This document shows positions 9,224-18,494 of a stretch of 64,000 nucleotides of DNA, piece by piece. The position numbers and the translations under genes are program-made. Positions within the stretch are counted from its first letter, which is position 1; the number at the start of each line of letters is the position of its first letter. Source of the stretch: Holophagaceae bacterium. GTDB lineage: Bacteria > Acidobacteriota > Holophagae > Holophagales > Holophagaceae. The DNA lies in contig JALRCU010000032.1 of the NCBI GenBank assembly GCA_023257195.1, positions 1 through 64,000 on the forward strand, read 5' to 3'. The notes beneath the pieces are model-generated. The model was not told where the DNA came from. It ran no database searches and saw only the letters and a program-made list of their open reading frames with translations.

Positions 9224-9955
9224 ATGTCTCCTAATCCTAAAAATTTCCTCATTCTTGGAGGGATTGGAGGGATTGGGGGATTCTTAACTGATCGATTGAT
9301 TGAGCAGGGTCATCGTGTATTCGTTACGACACGAAATCCCCAGAAAGTCCTACAAAGTTCCGTAGATCAAGATCATACCTTGGTAGTTGATGTTTTAAAT
9401 CCCGATTCTATCCAACAAGCTGTTGCCACTGCTAGCCAGGAGGGTCTAGACGGGTTAGCATACTGCATCGGGTCGCTAGATCTTAAACCCCTTGCGAGAA
9501 GCACCCGAGAGGACCTCCTTCGTAGTTTTGAAGTTAATACAGTTGGTGCATTTTTGGCTATCAAGGAATCTTCAGCTGCCTTAAAGGAAAAACGAGGATC
9601 TGTAATTTTATTCAGTTCCATCGCCGCCACACGAGGGTTCGTAAATCATAGTTCCATAGGGGCTGCAAAAGCATCAGTAGAGGGCTTAGCTCGCTCGCTT
9701 GCTGCTGAACTCGCCCCTCATATTCGTGTCAATGTTATCGCACCTAGTCTCACCTCAACACCCCTCACACTTCCACTCACGCAAAATCCAAAGATGGCGG
9801 AGGCTATTGCCTCCCTGCACCCAATCCCCAAACTTGGGGACCCTCGGGAAATAGCCTCTTTGGCCTACTTTTTACTGTCAGATCAATCGAGTTGGATTAC
9901 CGGACAAGTATTTCATATTGATGGGGGACGATCAACCTTAGATAAGAAGCCCTAG
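9224..9955 (+). CDS. Short-chain dehydrogenase/reductase-like protein lacking the catalytic Tyr
   Basis: The 243-residue protein has the SDR nucleotide site (LGGIGGIGG, residues 11-19), an NTVGAF segment (105-110) matching the structural Asn, the Ser pair at 131-132, and the C-terminal HIDGG signature of classical SDRs. In the YxxxK motif the Lys is K149, but the residue four before it is Ile145, in NHSSIGAAK. Classical SDRs need this Tyr for proton transfer. A minority of SDR homologues have such a substitution, and their activity is unclear. The start ATG 9224 has GGAG about 9 nt upstream and lies 15 bp after the M16 partner, so it ends the peptidase operon. The substrate is unknown. Confidence 0.88.
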   Translation: MSPNPKNFLILGGIGGIGGFLTDRLIEQGHRVFVTTRNPQKVLQSSVDQDHTLVVDVLNPDSIQQAVATASQEGLDGLAYCIGSLDLKPLARSTREDLLRSFEVNTVGAFLAIKESSAALKEKRGSVILFSSIAATRGFVNHSSIGAAKASVEGLARSLAAELAPHIRVNVIAPSLTSTPLTLPLTQNPKMAEAIASLHPIPKLGDPREIASLAYFLLSDQSSWITGQVFHIDGGRSTLDKKP

Positions 9956-9959
9956 GGCC

Positions 9960-10709
9960 TCAAGAGTTTTGCTTATTAATGATTTTTTTAATCTCTTGGA
10001 GATTTTTATACCTTAAGACTTCCTCCGACATAGTATTGATCCCATTGAGTAAAAAATCTCTTTTCGCCGAGTCAGCCCAAATCTGAGGAAGAGGAACTGT
10101 CTCAACCTTGACCAAAAACAAACTACTCTCTTGGTGAACTAAAGGGGCCGTGATTTGGGTTTCTAACCGGAAAAAAAGATCTTCGATAAATACCGGATTG
10201 TCGAGTTTATCTTTCCTAGGATGTTGGCTCAAGTCTTTGGATGGGGATAGTGTCCAAACGTATCGCTTATGGGGGCCCTGATGAAGATTTGCCATGCGCT
10301 CTGTCAAATTATCACTGGCCCTTATAAGTGCTTGTCCATCGGCAACCGGCGAGTGGATTTGAGCTAAATTCTGTCCTAGGCGCTCGCGAGGTATCCAACT
10401 ACTTGGAAAACAGAAACAAATTGCTTCTAATCGCCCCTTGTGCATAATCGCAATATCCTCTTCTATCTTCAGAGCTAACTCATCAATACACTCAAGAGCA
10501 CCAAAACCTAAAAAATGGGACGCCTTGGACACTAAATGTAAGGATTTCGCTAGGGGAGTCTCGCCAAATAGATCTGATCCAAAGAGATTTAGTTCACTTC
10601 TTTTGGCGTCAAGATAGGCAGGATCAGGACTCTTGTTAAAAATAGGGCCAAAGTACGGCGCCATATAAGGCGCTGTCGTATAGTTTTGAATTTTAAAAGG
10701 AAAATCCAC
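9960..10709 (-). CDS. DUF3445 protein, heme-dependent oxidative N-demethylase-like
   Basis: The 249-residue protein matches the DUF3445 family through a run of landmarks: EEDIAIM (83-89), PSSWIPRERLG (102-112), IHSPVADGQ (118-126) and FRLETQ (about 187-192). Characterised members bind heme and oxidatively N-demethylate small secondary amines. Whether this one does so cannot be told. The start is GTG at 10709, 9 bp after the M28 peptidase stop, with AGAAG as a weak ribosome site, so it is likely cotranscribed with the M28 gene. It converges with the SDR gene, only 4 bp away. Confidence 0.8.
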   Translation of the reverse strand: MDFPFKIQNYTTAPYMAPYFGPIFNKSPDPAYLDAKRSELNLFGSDLFGETPLAKSLHLVSKASHFLGFGALECIDELALKIEEDIAIMHKGRLEAICFCFPSSWIPRERLGQNLAQIHSPVADGQALIRASDNLTERMANLHQGPHKRYVWTLSPSKDLSQHPRKDKLDNPVFIEDLFFRLETQITAPLVHQESSLFLVKVETVPLPQIWADSAKRDFLLNGINTMSEEVLRYKNLQEIKKIINKQNS

Positions 10710-10718
10710 ACGATTCTT

Positions 10719-12110
10719 CTACTGGAGTCGAGTTGAAGAAAAACTCAAGGTGTAAGCCAAGATCGCAACCGAACCCACATTGTGTTGCAAGTCTGCCTTA
10801 ATAATTTTATCGAAGGTATCGGCTTCAGTATGATGAACATCAAAGTACTTCGACATATTATGACTAGCCCCAATACCAACTGCCCCCGCTTCTACCATTG
10901 GAGATACATCCACCCCTGACATGCCGAGGGTAAAAGCCTTGGCACCACTGATTTCTTGAAACTTTGCTAGCGACTGAAATCGCTCTATCAGTGAAGGATC
11001 GCCCTTCAAACTTTTATCGCCATAAGGATTGACTCCTCTTTGTCTAGGAGGGCGTCCGGGAAGATCAAGAGTAAAACCAGTAATCCGACCGTTGCCCGAA
11101 TCTGACTCCAAAAGAGCAATGTGATTGTTAAGTTCAGATTCATGGCGTTCTCGATAACTTCGGCCTCCAGCAACCCCATTTTCCTCATTGGCAAATAATA
11201 CAACTCGAATAGTACGCTCAGGAACTATCTTCATTTGATTTAGCAAACTAGCCGCTTCAAGGGCAATGATACAACCAGCGCCATCATCTTGAGCACCCTG
11301 ACCTACGTCCCATGAATCTAAATGGCCGGATAAGACAATAATCTCTTTAGGATTTTTAGATCCGATGATTTCACCAATAACATTCCCCTCTTCAACATCG
11401 GAGAGTTGTTTAGCTTCCATGTTTAATTTAATAATTATTTTTTGATTTGATTCTGACATGCGTCGAAGCAGGATAGCGTGCTCAAGACTTAAGGCAGCTG
11501 CAGGGATTTTAGGCCACCGAGAATCGTAAGATAAAGTTCCCGTATGCGGTGTATTTGAATTGCTTGAGCCTGCTGATCGTATAAGACAAGCAATGGCACC
11601 ATACTGTGCCGCACGACTTGGGCCGCTCGAGCGATAAGTTACTGAACGGTCATAGGTTACAAAAGGGACATCGAATAAAACAATCTTCCCTCTAACTTGC
11701 TCACCTAGTTTTTCTAAGTGGTCAAAGTCATCAACGATCACAACCTCTCCCGTGAGGCCTTCTTGCGGAGTTCCAACACTCATGCCAAGACCCAACATGG
11801 TTAAATTCATTGGCCTCGGTGAGATAAGCTGGATCGATTCTTTTCCTCTAACCCAACGAGGGGACATGACTTTTTCGGTACGGACGTTGACGAGCCCTTT
11901 TGCCTTCATCGTAGCAACTCCCCAAGCCATGGCTTTAGTAAAGTTCTCAGATCCACTGATGCGGTGACCAACGTTCATCGTCAACTCATTAAGGGTTTGG
12001 TAAGCCTCGTTTGAACTTAAGGCTTTCTGGTAAATCACCTTCGCCATTTCGGGAGTTTGCCCAAAGAGAGCGTTAATAAGGAAGGAAGTGACTAAAAATC
12101 GACTATTCAT
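10719..12110 (-). CDS. Secreted M28-family aminopeptidase/carboxypeptidase
   Basis: I place the start at ATG 12110 (463 residues) because AGGATG sits 4-9 nt upstream and the signal peptide then begins MNSRFLV and ends ALFGQ. A TTG at 12122 is an unlikely longer start. A PA-like insert spans about 118-220. The co-catalytic zinc site is clear: GHLDSWD supplies His263 and Asp265, QDDG the bridging Asp275, ANEENG the Glu pair, and HHTEADTFD the last His. The fold and ligand order match M28B-type peptidases (glutamate-carboxypeptidase-like) that act outside the cytoplasm. The gene follows the SnoaL-like gene closely. Confidence 0.92.
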   Translation of the reverse strand: MNSRFLVTSFLINALFGQTPEMAKVIYQKALSSNEAYQTLNELTMNVGHRISGSENFTKAMAWGVATMKAKGLVNVRTEKVMSPRWVRGKESIQLISPRPMNLTMLGLGMSVGTPQEGLTGEVVIVDDFDHLEKLGEQVRGKIVLFDVPFVTYDRSVTYRSSGPSRAAQYGAIACLIRSAGSSNSNTPHTGTLSYDSRWPKIPAAALSLEHAILLRRMSESNQKIIIKLNMEAKQLSDVEEGNVIGEIIGSKNPKEIIVLSGHLDSWDVGQGAQDDGAGCIIALEAASLLNQMKIVPERTIRVVLFANEENGVAGGRSYRERHESELNNHIALLESDSGNGRITGFTLDLPGRPPRQRGVNPYGDKSLKGDPSLIERFQSLAKFQEISGAKAFTLGMSGVDVSPMVEAGAVGIGASHNMSKYFDVHHTEADTFDKIIKADLQHNVGSVAILAYTLSFSSTRLQ

Positions 12111-12118
12111 AAACATCC

Positions 12119-12589
12119 TCAATATGTTTTTTTAAGAAAGAGTTCAATATCATTTTTGATCTTTGGCATTAATGGATTTGGGATCGTAACCGTCAAATTA
12201 TAGTGAATAATCTTCCATCCCGTATCTGTTTGAACCATCACTCCTGTACCACGAGCGGGTCCCAAGTTTGGAGTATGCAAATCCTCATCGAACCAGGCAG
12301 TTTGCCCATCGGTAGAAAAAGAAACTACTCGACGAACTGATTTAAAAGACCAACCTACCCCTTTTGAAAAAATAGGACGAGTATAAGCGAGAAACTCATT
12401 TTTAGTCCACCGCTCCTGGGCGTCTGTACCCATAAAGATCCCTGCAGGATGAATAAGATCAAAATAGGCTTTTTCGTCCGCCCGAGAAGCAGCTTGGTGC
12501 CAAGCATCAATTTTTTGGTTAACCAACGCTTGGGGAAGATCTTGGGCAAACAAGCCTAATGAAAGGATTGATAGAAAAAAAGACCGCAT
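12119..12589 (-). CDS. Secreted SnoaL/ketosteroid-isomerase-like (NTF2-fold) protein
   Basis: The 156-residue product has a signal peptide ending LGLFAQ and one NTF2-like domain: a helical start (KIDAWHQAASRADEKAY), then FDLIHPAGIFMGTDAQERWT, then strands ending GWKIIHYNLT. This pattern is typical of SnoaL_3/DUF4440 proteins, which bind small ligands and are often catalytically undefined. ATG 12589 has a strong AGGAGAG about 6 nt upstream. It heads the minus-strand group with the M28 peptidase and the DUF3445 gene and diverges from lepA. Confidence 0.85.
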   Translation of the reverse strand: MRSFFLSILSLGLFAQDLPQALVNQKIDAWHQAASRADEKAYFDLIHPAGIFMGTDAQERWTKNEFLAYTRPIFSKGVGWSFKSVRRVVSFSTDGQTAWFDEDLHTPNLGPARGTGVMVQTDTGWKIIHYNLTVTIPNPLMPKIKNDIELFLKKTY

Positions 12590-12694
12590 TTTTCTCTCCT
12601 GCTTTACAACTAACTTTAACTAAAATCTCAGCGAGTCAATATTAATAATTTCAACCACAGGCTGCACCGATACAATAAGGGTTAGGACACTACC

Positions 12695-14500
12695 TTGATC
12701 GATCCTCATCTAATAAGAAATTTCTCCATTGTTGCACATATTGACCATGGTAAATCGACTTTGGCCGACCGCTTATTGGAAATAACCAAAACGGTTTCCA
12801 CCAGAGATATGCAAGCGCAGATTCTCGACGATATGGATCTAGAGCGTGAACGGGGAATTACCATTAAAGCCCATGCTGTCACTTTGAAGTATCAGTATAA
12901 AGATGGAAAAATTTATACCCTCAATCTTATTGATACCCCGGGTCATGTAGATTTTACCTATGAAGTTTCTCGCAGCCTTGCAGCATGCGAAGGAGCTATC
13001 TTAGTTGTGGATGCCACTCAAGGAGTTGAAGCCCAAACACTTGCCAATACATACCTTGCTCTAGATAATGGCCTTGAGATTTTTCCTGTTCTCAATAAAA
13101 TTGATTTACCCTCTGCTGATGCGGTGCATGTTTTAGAACAGATTGATTCAGTCATTGGCTTGGTCGATACACTTCATGCTGTTGAAGTAAGCGCCAAAAC
13201 AGGCCTCAACTGTGAAAAGGTTTTAGATAGCATCGTAGAGCATATTCCACCGCCTAAAGGTAATGCATCCGCTCCGCTTCAAGCCCTGGTTTTTGACTCT
13301 TACTACGATCCATATCGAGGAATCGTGAGTCTTATCAGGGTCTTTGAAGGGACCTTGGCCCCTGGAGACAGAATTCGTTTCATGAGTAATGGTTCTGATC
13401 ATGACGTTCAGGAAATTGGGATCTACGACCCCAAAATGACCAAGGTTGATCGCCTTTCTGTCGGAGAAGTCGGCTACTTGATGGCGGGTATCAAGGAACT
13501 AAAGGATATCAAAGTGGGTGACACCATCACACATACCCGTAGGGCTGCTGAATTTATGCTCAAGGGCTTCAAGGATGTCCAGCCAGTTGTTTTTGCAGGT
13601 ATTTTCCCAACCTCAAGCGATGATTTTGAAAACCTTAGAGATGCAATGGGTAAACTTCGTCTCAATGATAGTAGTTTTACGTTTGAGCCCGAAACAAGTA
13701 CGGCTCTAGGGTTTGGATTTCGTTGTGGGTTTCTTGGATTACTGCATATGGAAATTGTCCAAGAGCGCTTGGAGAGAGAATTTGATCTTGATTTGATAAC
13801 AACGGCTCCTTCTGTACGCTACGAGGTTTATTTAAATGATGGGAGTAAGGAAATTGTAGATAACCCCTCTAAATTACCCAGTATGCAATATATTCACCAC
13901 ATTGAAGAGCCAATGATCGAAGCGACCATTATTACTAAGACAGAATTTGTAGGTGGACTACTCAAGCTATGCGAGGAGCGCCGTGGCCTTCAGCAGAAAT
14001 TAGAATATGTCAGCATGGATCGTGTCATGTTGGTTTACCTTCTGCCATTAAATGAAGTCGTTCTTGATTTTTACGACAAACTTAAATCCATCTCAAAGGG
14101 GTATGCCAGTTTTGACTACCATTTAAAGCACTATCAAGAATCTGATTTAGTCAAAATGGATATTTTGGTTAACTCTGAACCAATCGATGCCCTATCTGTT
14201 TTAGTACATCGTTCAAAGAGCGTCACACTAGGGCATGGTTTGACTGCCAAGATGAAAGAAGTCATTCCTACGCAGATGTTTGACGTTGCAATACAAGCTG
14301 CCATTGGCGGCAAGATTGTGGCTCGGACAAATGTACGCGCTCGACGAAAAGATGTTTTAGCCAAGTGTTATGGCGGCGATATAACACGAAAGAAAAAATT
14401 GCTTCAAAAACAGAAAGAAGGAAAAAAGCGCATGAAATCCATTGGCTCAGTTGAAATTCCTCAAGAAGCTTTCTTGGCAATTCTGAAAGTCGATTCATGA
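12695..14500 (+). CDS. lepA: Elongation factor 4 (LepA), ribosome back-translocating GTPase
   Basis: The 601-residue protein has the translational GTPase G1 motif AHIDHGKST (14-22), then DTPGH and NKID, EF-G-like domains and the LepA-specific C-terminal region ([13 protein letters not shown]-like, here [16 protein letters not shown]). LepA binds ribosomes and affects initiation and translocation. The start is a TTG at 12695 with TTAGGA about 8 nt upstream. Length and N-terminal spacing to G1 agree with the family, and no in-frame ATG fits. TACAAT at 12671-12676 is a possible -10 box. The stop overlaps the next small gene (ATGA), so the two are coupled. Confidence 0.97.
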   Translation: MIDPHLIRNFSIVAHIDHGKSTLADRLLEITKTVSTRDMQAQILDDMDLERERGITIKAHAVTLKYQYKDGKIYTLNLIDTPGHVDFTYEVSRSLAACEGAILVVDATQGVEAQTLANTYLALDNGLEIFPVLNKIDLPSADAVHVLEQIDSVIGLVDTLHAVEVSAKTGLNCEKVLDSIVEHIPPPKGNASAPLQALVFDSYYDPYRGIVSLIRVFEGTLAPGDRIRFMSNGSDHDVQEIGIYDPKMTKVDRLSVGEVGYLMAGIKELKDIKVGDTITHTRRAAEFMLKGFKDVQPVVFAGIFPTSSDDFENLRDAMGKLRLNDSSFTFEPETSTALGFGFRCGFLGLLHMEIVQERLEREFDLDLITTAPSVRYEVYLNDGSKEIVDNPSKLPSMQYIHHIEEPMIEATIITKTEFVGGLLKLCEERRGLQQKLEYVSMDRVMLVYLLPLNEVVLDFYDKLKSISKGYASFDYHLKHYQESDLVKMDILVNSEPIDALSVLVHRSKSVTLGHGLTAKMKEVIPTQMFDVAIQAAIGGKIVARTNVRARRKDVLAKCYGGDITRKKKLLQKQKEGKKRMKSIGSVEIPQEAFLAILKVDS

Positions 14501-14727
14501 TGACACAGCCGGCAGGAGTTTCTCTCTCCGAAACCACAGTTCCACCATCCCCGCGGACTCCCTGGTTAACTTCAGGGCAAAAGAATCTAATTCTAGTCAT
14601 CTTATTAGTTTTGCTTTATTTGAGACTACGCCGAAGGATGAAGGCAAAGGGGCGACGTTGCCCTCTCTGCGGTAAAAGTCACCTTCCTGATGCCTTGATT
14701 TGCCTTAATTGCAGTACCAAACTCTAG
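14497..14727 (+). CDS. Small membrane protein with C-terminal zinc ribbon
   Basis: The 76-residue protein overlaps the lepA stop by 4 bp. It has one membrane helix (about 30-45, [12 protein letters not shown]) flanked by a basic stretch ([12 protein letters not shown]), then a zinc ribbon with two Cys pairs: CPLCGK and CLNC, 15 residues apart. The topology suggests an N-out, C-in anchor exposing the ribbon to the cytoplasm. I recognise no named family. Its coupling to lepA suggests a link to translation or membrane-associated ribosomes, but this is inference only. Confidence 0.65.
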   Translation: MMTQPAGVSLSETTVPPSPRTPWLTSGQKNLILVILLVLLYLRLRRRMKAKGRRCPLCGKSHLPDALICLNCSTKL

Positions 14728-14743
14728 AAGGAACGATCTCTCG

Positions 14744-14772
14744 TTGGCAGCAGGATCGAAAAACGATAAACT
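14744..14772 (+). promoter_or_regulatory. Sigma70-type promoter for rpsU
   Basis: TTGGCA at 14744-14749 and TAAACT at 14767-14772 are separated by exactly 17 bp. Each matches the E. coli consensus in at least 4 of 6 positions. The predicted start point near 14779 leaves a leader of about 50 nt before the TTG start of rpsU. The same architecture precedes rpsP and tRNA-Val in this window, which raises confidence. Confidence 0.5.
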
Positions 14773-14832
14773 ATAGGATCTGCTAGAAACCTAGGGTTTA
14801 CTAGTAAATTAAACATGAAGGGGGGGATTACA

Positions 14833-15039
14833 TTGCCGCTGATCAAAATCAAAGAAGACGAAACTTTTGAAAATGCCTTAAGGCGCTTTAAGCGAAAATG
14901 CGAAAAGTCAGGCATTTTAAGCGAATTAAAAAAACGACAGCATTTTGAGAAACCTTCCACTAAGAGAAAGCGTAAAATGCTAGCCGCTCGTAAGAAATCT
15001 CTTAAACGCCTAGCTCAAGAACGTCGCATTATGGGATAG
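14833..15039 (+). CDS. rpsU: Small ribosomal subunit protein bS21
   Basis: The product matches bS21: [19 protein letters not shown], then a basic helix ending [11 protein letters not shown] choose TTG 14833 (68 residues) because a G-rich site (GGGGGG) ends 6 nt upstream and homologues begin M-P-L-I. An in-frame ATG at 14815 would add six residues not expected in the family. bS21 binds near the anti-Shine-Dalgarno region of 16S rRNA and helps initiation. The gene has its own promoter and ends at a strong terminator. Confidence 0.93.
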   Translation: MPLIKIKEDETFENALRRFKRKCEKSGILSELKKRQHFEKPSTKRKRKMLAARKKSLKRLAQERRIMG

Positions 15040-15054
15040 TTCTCATGCATTCAT

Positions 15055-15084
15055 AAAAAAAGCCCACATCTGTGGGCTTTTTTT
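15055..15084. terminator. Bidirectional rho-independent terminator between rpsU and the thioredoxin-like gene
   Basis: An 8-bp GC-rich stem, AGCCCACA at 15061-15068 pairing with TGTGGGCT at 15071-15078, is flanked by A-runs on one side and T-runs on the other, so it can stop transcription on both strands. The last codon of the minus-strand thioredoxin-like gene lies inside the T-run. Confidence 0.92.
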
Positions 15085-15541
15085 ATGCTCGTTTAGATAA
15101 TTTGGAACGAGTTTTTGTCTGCTTAAATTTATCGGCCATTTGGGAGACCCAGGCGCTGAAGTCATTCGGCATCATAAAACCAAGATGAGGTTCCCCAATA
15201 CGTTTTCCATTTTGATCAAGGAAGAACATCGTAGGATAAGCTTCAATGTTATAGGCTTTCTCAGCCCAGACACTCTCTGTTTCGCTGTTATCCTCGGTGC
15301 GGGTTTGGAGGCTCAATGGAATCACTTGGGTAAGTGCGATTTTGACTTGAGGGTTCGGAAAGACTTCTTTTTGAAGACGTTTGCAAGGTCCACACCAAGC
15401 AGCCCAAACATCCACAAATATAATCTTCTTTTCGGCTCTAGCTCTAATCAAAGCTTTTTCAAGATTCGTTTCCCATTTGACATCTTGTCCATAAAGGAGA
15501 CTGAAGGACGCTGAGAGTATGAATAGAAAAGCTTTTCTCAT
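15083..15541 (-). CDS. Periplasmic thioredoxin-like protein (DsbD-gamma/Thioredoxin_7 type)
   Basis: The 152-residue protein has a signal peptide ending LLYGQ and one thioredoxin fold. The redox motif is WCGPC (Cys50, Cys53) in VDVWAAWCGPCK, and the cis-Pro is in EAYPTMFFLD. The sequence style fits the soluble thioredoxin domain found at the C-terminus of DsbD or in Thioredoxin_7 proteins, which reduce or repair disulfides in the envelope. The start ATG 15541 has GGAG-type bases (AGGAGATCTC) just upstream. It converges with rpsU at a shared terminator. Confidence 0.9.
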   Translation of the reverse strand: MRKAFLFILSASFSLLYGQDVKWETNLEKALIRARAEKKIIFVDVWAAWCGPCKRLQKEVFPNPQVKIALTQVIPLSLQTRTEDNSETESVWAEKAYNIEAYPTMFFLDQNGKRIGEPHLGFMMPNDFSAWVSQMADKFKQTKTRSKLSKRA

Positions 15542-15605
15542 GAGATCTCCTAGTAATATCTATATATTACCCTGACTTAGTTCTTATCTCTGACGTTTGG
15601 TGCCT

Positions 15606-16019
15606 ATGCCTTCCCGAACCACCCTCGATGTGCGGTACGTAGAGACTGATGCTATGGGAATTGTCCATCATTCAAACTTTCTTCATTGGATGGAGGTGGC
15701 TCGAACTGATTTCATGAAAGATGGTGGGAAGTCTTATCGAGACTTTGAATCTAAGGGTTTAAGATTAGTGGTCATCGGAGTAGAAGTCGTCTACCGAGGG
15801 TCAGCTCGTTACGGCGATCGGATCCAGATCGAAACAGATTTAATAAAAATTCATTCCAGAGGGGGTACATTTCGATATCGGATCTTTGCTGAAGAGCGGC
15901 TAATAGCGACGGGTCATACAGAACATTTGACAACTGATACTTCTGGAAGAACTATATCCATCCCTCCGGAATGGCTAGACTATCTGAAACATCTTCATAC
16001 CCTCTATTCGGGCGCTTAG
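15606..16019 (+). CDS. Acyl-CoA thioesterase, 4HBT/YbgC family
   Basis: Counting from ATG 15606 the product is 137 residues. TTG 15597 and GTG 15600 are possible but longer than homologues. It begins TTLDVRYVETDAMGIVHHSNF, the hot-dog fold signature of 4-hydroxybenzoyl-CoA thioesterase/YbgC enzymes with the catalytic Asp in ETDAMG. These hydrolyse short or aromatic acyl-CoA esters, and some associate with Tol-Pal and lipid synthesis, but no tol gene is nearby. No clear ribosome site is visible. It is followed after 15 bp by cysS and is probably cotranscribed with it. Confidence 0.9.
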   Translation: MPSRTTLDVRYVETDAMGIVHHSNFLHWMEVARTDFMKDGGKSYRDFESKGLRLVVIGVEVVYRGSARYGDRIQIETDLIKIHSRGGTFRYRIFAEERLIATGHTEHLTTDTSGRTISIPPEWLDYLKHLHTLYSGA

Positions 16020-16034
16020 CTTCTACGATTAATC

Positions 16035-17480
16035 ATGAACTCTTATCAACCAGTCGCCCTCTACAACACGCTCACGCGCAAAGTAGAAGCCATTAAAACA
16101 TACGAACCCGGCAAAGTAAGGATGTACTCCTGCGGACCAACGGTGTATAACGTTGCTCATATCGGAAACTTAAGGACTTTCTTATTCCAGGATCTCCTCA
16201 AAAGAGTCCTGAGTGCCTCGGGCTTTTCCGTCCTACATTGCATGAATATAACGGATGTGGAAGATAAAATTATTCGTGACTCGCAAGTAGGTTTGGCCCC
16301 TACTGCGAATAATTCTGATCGACTTATGAAAATGCGAGAATTCACCGATCATTTCACTCGTATTTTTTTCCAAGATCTTGAGGCTCTAAGGATTCTTCCA
16401 GCCAATTTCTACCCCAAAGCGACTGACCATATTCCCGAGATGGTTGCGATGATTAATGAATTAATCCAAAAAAATCTTGCCTATCTTCGAGAAGGCTCTG
16501 TTTATTTTCGTGTCAAAGATTTTAAATCCTATGGACAACTATCTAGGATCGATCTAGGGGACAGTACATCAGAGATAGATGATAGGGATGAATACGATAG
16601 AGAACATGTGAGGGATTTCGTTCTTTGGAAAGCTGCAAAACCTGCTGAACCCTATTGGGACTCTCCTTGGGGTCCGGGACGACCTGGCTGGCATATAGAA
16701 TGCTCCGCTATGGGACGCAAGGTCCTTGGTGAGCATATCGATCTTCACTCAGGTGGGATAGATCTCATTTTTCCTCATCATGAAAATGAAATTGCCCAAA
16801 GTGAGGGGTGTCTCGGCCATCCCTGGGTAACGCACTGGACCCACGGTGAATTTCTGTTGGTCCAGAATGAGAAGATGTCTAAGTCCTTGGGAAATTTTTA
16901 TTCTCTTAAGGATCTAGTTGATCAAGGTATCGACCCAATTCATTTCCGATTTATGATCCAAAGTAATCATTATCGTAAACTTTTTAATTTCTCCTTCGAG
17001 GGCCTCAGGGCCTCTAAGGCTTCCATCGAACGAATTAGAAATTTCAGACGTCGCATGGAAGAGCCGACCTCTGAAGGTATCGCTAGTTGGGAAGGCCCTT
17101 TGGGACCTCTTGATCGACTAAATCATGCTCGAAATGAGTTTTGGGCAGCCCTACGTGATGACCTCAATACGCCCGAAGCTTTAGCGGCTCTTTATACCAT
17201 GGTCTCAGATCTTAATGCTCTAGATGACCGAGTCCCTTTTAGTTTTCTAGAAAAGCAGCATATTATTTTATTTTTGAATGAAGCCAATCAAATATTTGAA
17301 GCATGGCCTACTGTTCTGGCTGAATCTGATCAGGAAATTGAAGCATTAGTTAAGGAGCGAATCCAAGCCAAAAAAAATAAAGACTGGAAGCGAGCAGACG
17401 AGATTCGAAACCAAATACAGTCCCTAGGGATTACCTTAGAGGATACGCGTGATGGTCAGTCTAAATGGTTCAGGCGCTAG
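16035..17480 (+). CDS. cysS: Cysteinyl-tRNA synthetase
   Basis: The 481-residue enzyme charges tRNA-Cys. It has the class I signatures: the CGPTVYN start with zinc Cys33, HIGN at 42-45, and KMSKS in [20 protein letters not shown] and the [10 protein letters not shown] segment hold the remaining zinc ligands and cysteine-recognition residues. Length and motif order are normal. The stop region overlaps the convergent GT9 gene by 4 bp. Confidence 0.98.
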   Translation: MNSYQPVALYNTLTRKVEAIKTYEPGKVRMYSCGPTVYNVAHIGNLRTFLFQDLLKRVLSASGFSVLHCMNITDVEDKIIRDSQVGLAPTANNSDRLMKMREFTDHFTRIFFQDLEALRILPANFYPKATDHIPEMVAMINELIQKNLAYLREGSVYFRVKDFKSYGQLSRIDLGDSTSEIDDRDEYDREHVRDFVLWKAAKPAEPYWDSPWGPGRPGWHIECSAMGRKVLGEHIDLHSGGIDLIFPHHENEIAQSEGCLGHPWVTHWTHGEFLLVQNEKMSKSLGNFYSLKDLVDQGIDPIHFRFMIQSNHYRKLFNFSFEGLRASKASIERIRNFRRRMEEPTSEGIASWEGPLGPLDRLNHARNEFWAALRDDLNTPEALAALYTMVSDLNALDDRVPFSFLEKQHIILFLNEANQIFEAWPTVLAESDQEIEALVKERIQAKKNKDWKRADEIRNQIQSLGITLEDTRDGQSKWFRR

Positions 17481-18451
17481 ATAGAAAGACTATCTAAAAC
17501 TTGTTTTGGTTTTAGACTTTCTAGGCAGGTCACCCGTTGACAGCCTCGATCACGACATGGTGAGCATTCAACATGGTTACTCAAGATTTTTCCAGCAGTC
17601 TTGGGAATACCTGCGATGACTGGATCAGACGGACCATAGATACCAGTGACAGGTATTCCAAGAACTACGGCTAGATGAAGAATGCTGGTATCGCCCGAAA
17701 TCACATGATCATATTCCATTAATTGCTCAGCCATCTCCCAAAAGGGTAACTGAGGGAGTGCCGGAACTTCAGATACCTGTGTGAGCCAAGAGCGAAGATG
17801 AATTTCTGTCGGTCCAAGGCACCAAGCTAAATCCTTTTTTTCCTTAAGTTGTTCAGCCAAATGCAACCAATGATTCAGGGGCCATCGTTTATGTGCGCCT
17901 CGAGGTGAAGCTCCGGGGACTAATAGGATTTTTTTTGGCGAGCACGATGTTTCAGGAGTATCTGAACCAAAAATAACCCTCCGTAAAGATCTAAATTGAC
18001 CTAGATATTTGACATTGTTTGCACGACCAAAAGCCTCTGCAAGACCAAGAGCTTGCTCATAGCGCGACTGACTTTTGAAGGGAAGAATTTTGTTTTGAAG
18101 CCAATGTGCACCTTCTTTGTGAATTCCGTCGCCCCAACGAGCAGGAATCCTAGCGAGGTATGGGATCAGCGCGGACTTGAATACTCCATGGAAATCTAGG
18201 GATGCATCGCACTGTTTAATTTGGTCTGCAACGGCCTTGAAGGTCTGCATAGCTGTTAGAGGATTAGCAATTTTTTTTCTCTCAACAACGACGGGGTGAA
18301 TCCACTTGAAGGGTTTCAGTAAGAATTCATGCCGATCTTCTACGACGGCACAAAATTCTACTTGTGGGAGACCTTCGTGAAGGTTTTGCCAAGCTGGGAG
18401 GCACCGTAAAATATCACCAATAGCCGAGAGTCTAACTAGGGCAACGCGCAT
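17477..18451 (-). CDS. Glycosyltransferase family 9 (ADP-heptose:LPS heptosyltransferase-like)
   Basis: The 324-residue protein opens with RLSAIGDILRCLPAWQNL, the GT9 N-terminal pattern, and has LLVPGASPRGAHKRWP and the donor-binding HVISGDTSILHLAVVLGIPVTGIYGPSDP region typical of heptosyltransferases. The C-terminal Cys cluster (CSPCRDRGCQRVTC) is also common in the family. It probably adds a heptose or similar sugar to LPS core on the cytoplasmic face of the inner membrane. This supports a diderm envelope. It diverges from the hexapeptide transferase gene by 43 bp. The exact acceptor is unknown. Confidence 0.9.
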   Translation of the reverse strand: MRVALVRLSAIGDILRCLPAWQNLHEGLPQVEFCAVVEDRHEFLLKPFKWIHPVVVERKKIANPLTAMQTFKAVADQIKQCDASLDFHGVFKSALIPYLARIPARWGDGIHKEGAHWLQNKILPFKSQSRYEQALGLAEAFGRANNVKYLGQFRSLRRVIFGSDTPETSCSPKKILLVPGASPRGAHKRWPLNHWLHLAEQLKEKKDLAWCLGPTEIHLRSWLTQVSEVPALPQLPFWEMAEQLMEYDHVISGDTSILHLAVVLGIPVTGIYGPSDPVIAGIPKTAGKILSNHVECSPCRDRGCQRVTCLESLKPKQVLDSLSI

Positions 18452-18494
18452 ATCTATATAGTGTATCGATAGGAATCAAGGTTAGTCTAAAGGC

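Noticed and set aside
14268-14600. Minus-strand 110-residue frame across lepA and the zinc-ribbon gene
   Set aside because: It is antisense to two well-supported genes and has no recognisable domain.
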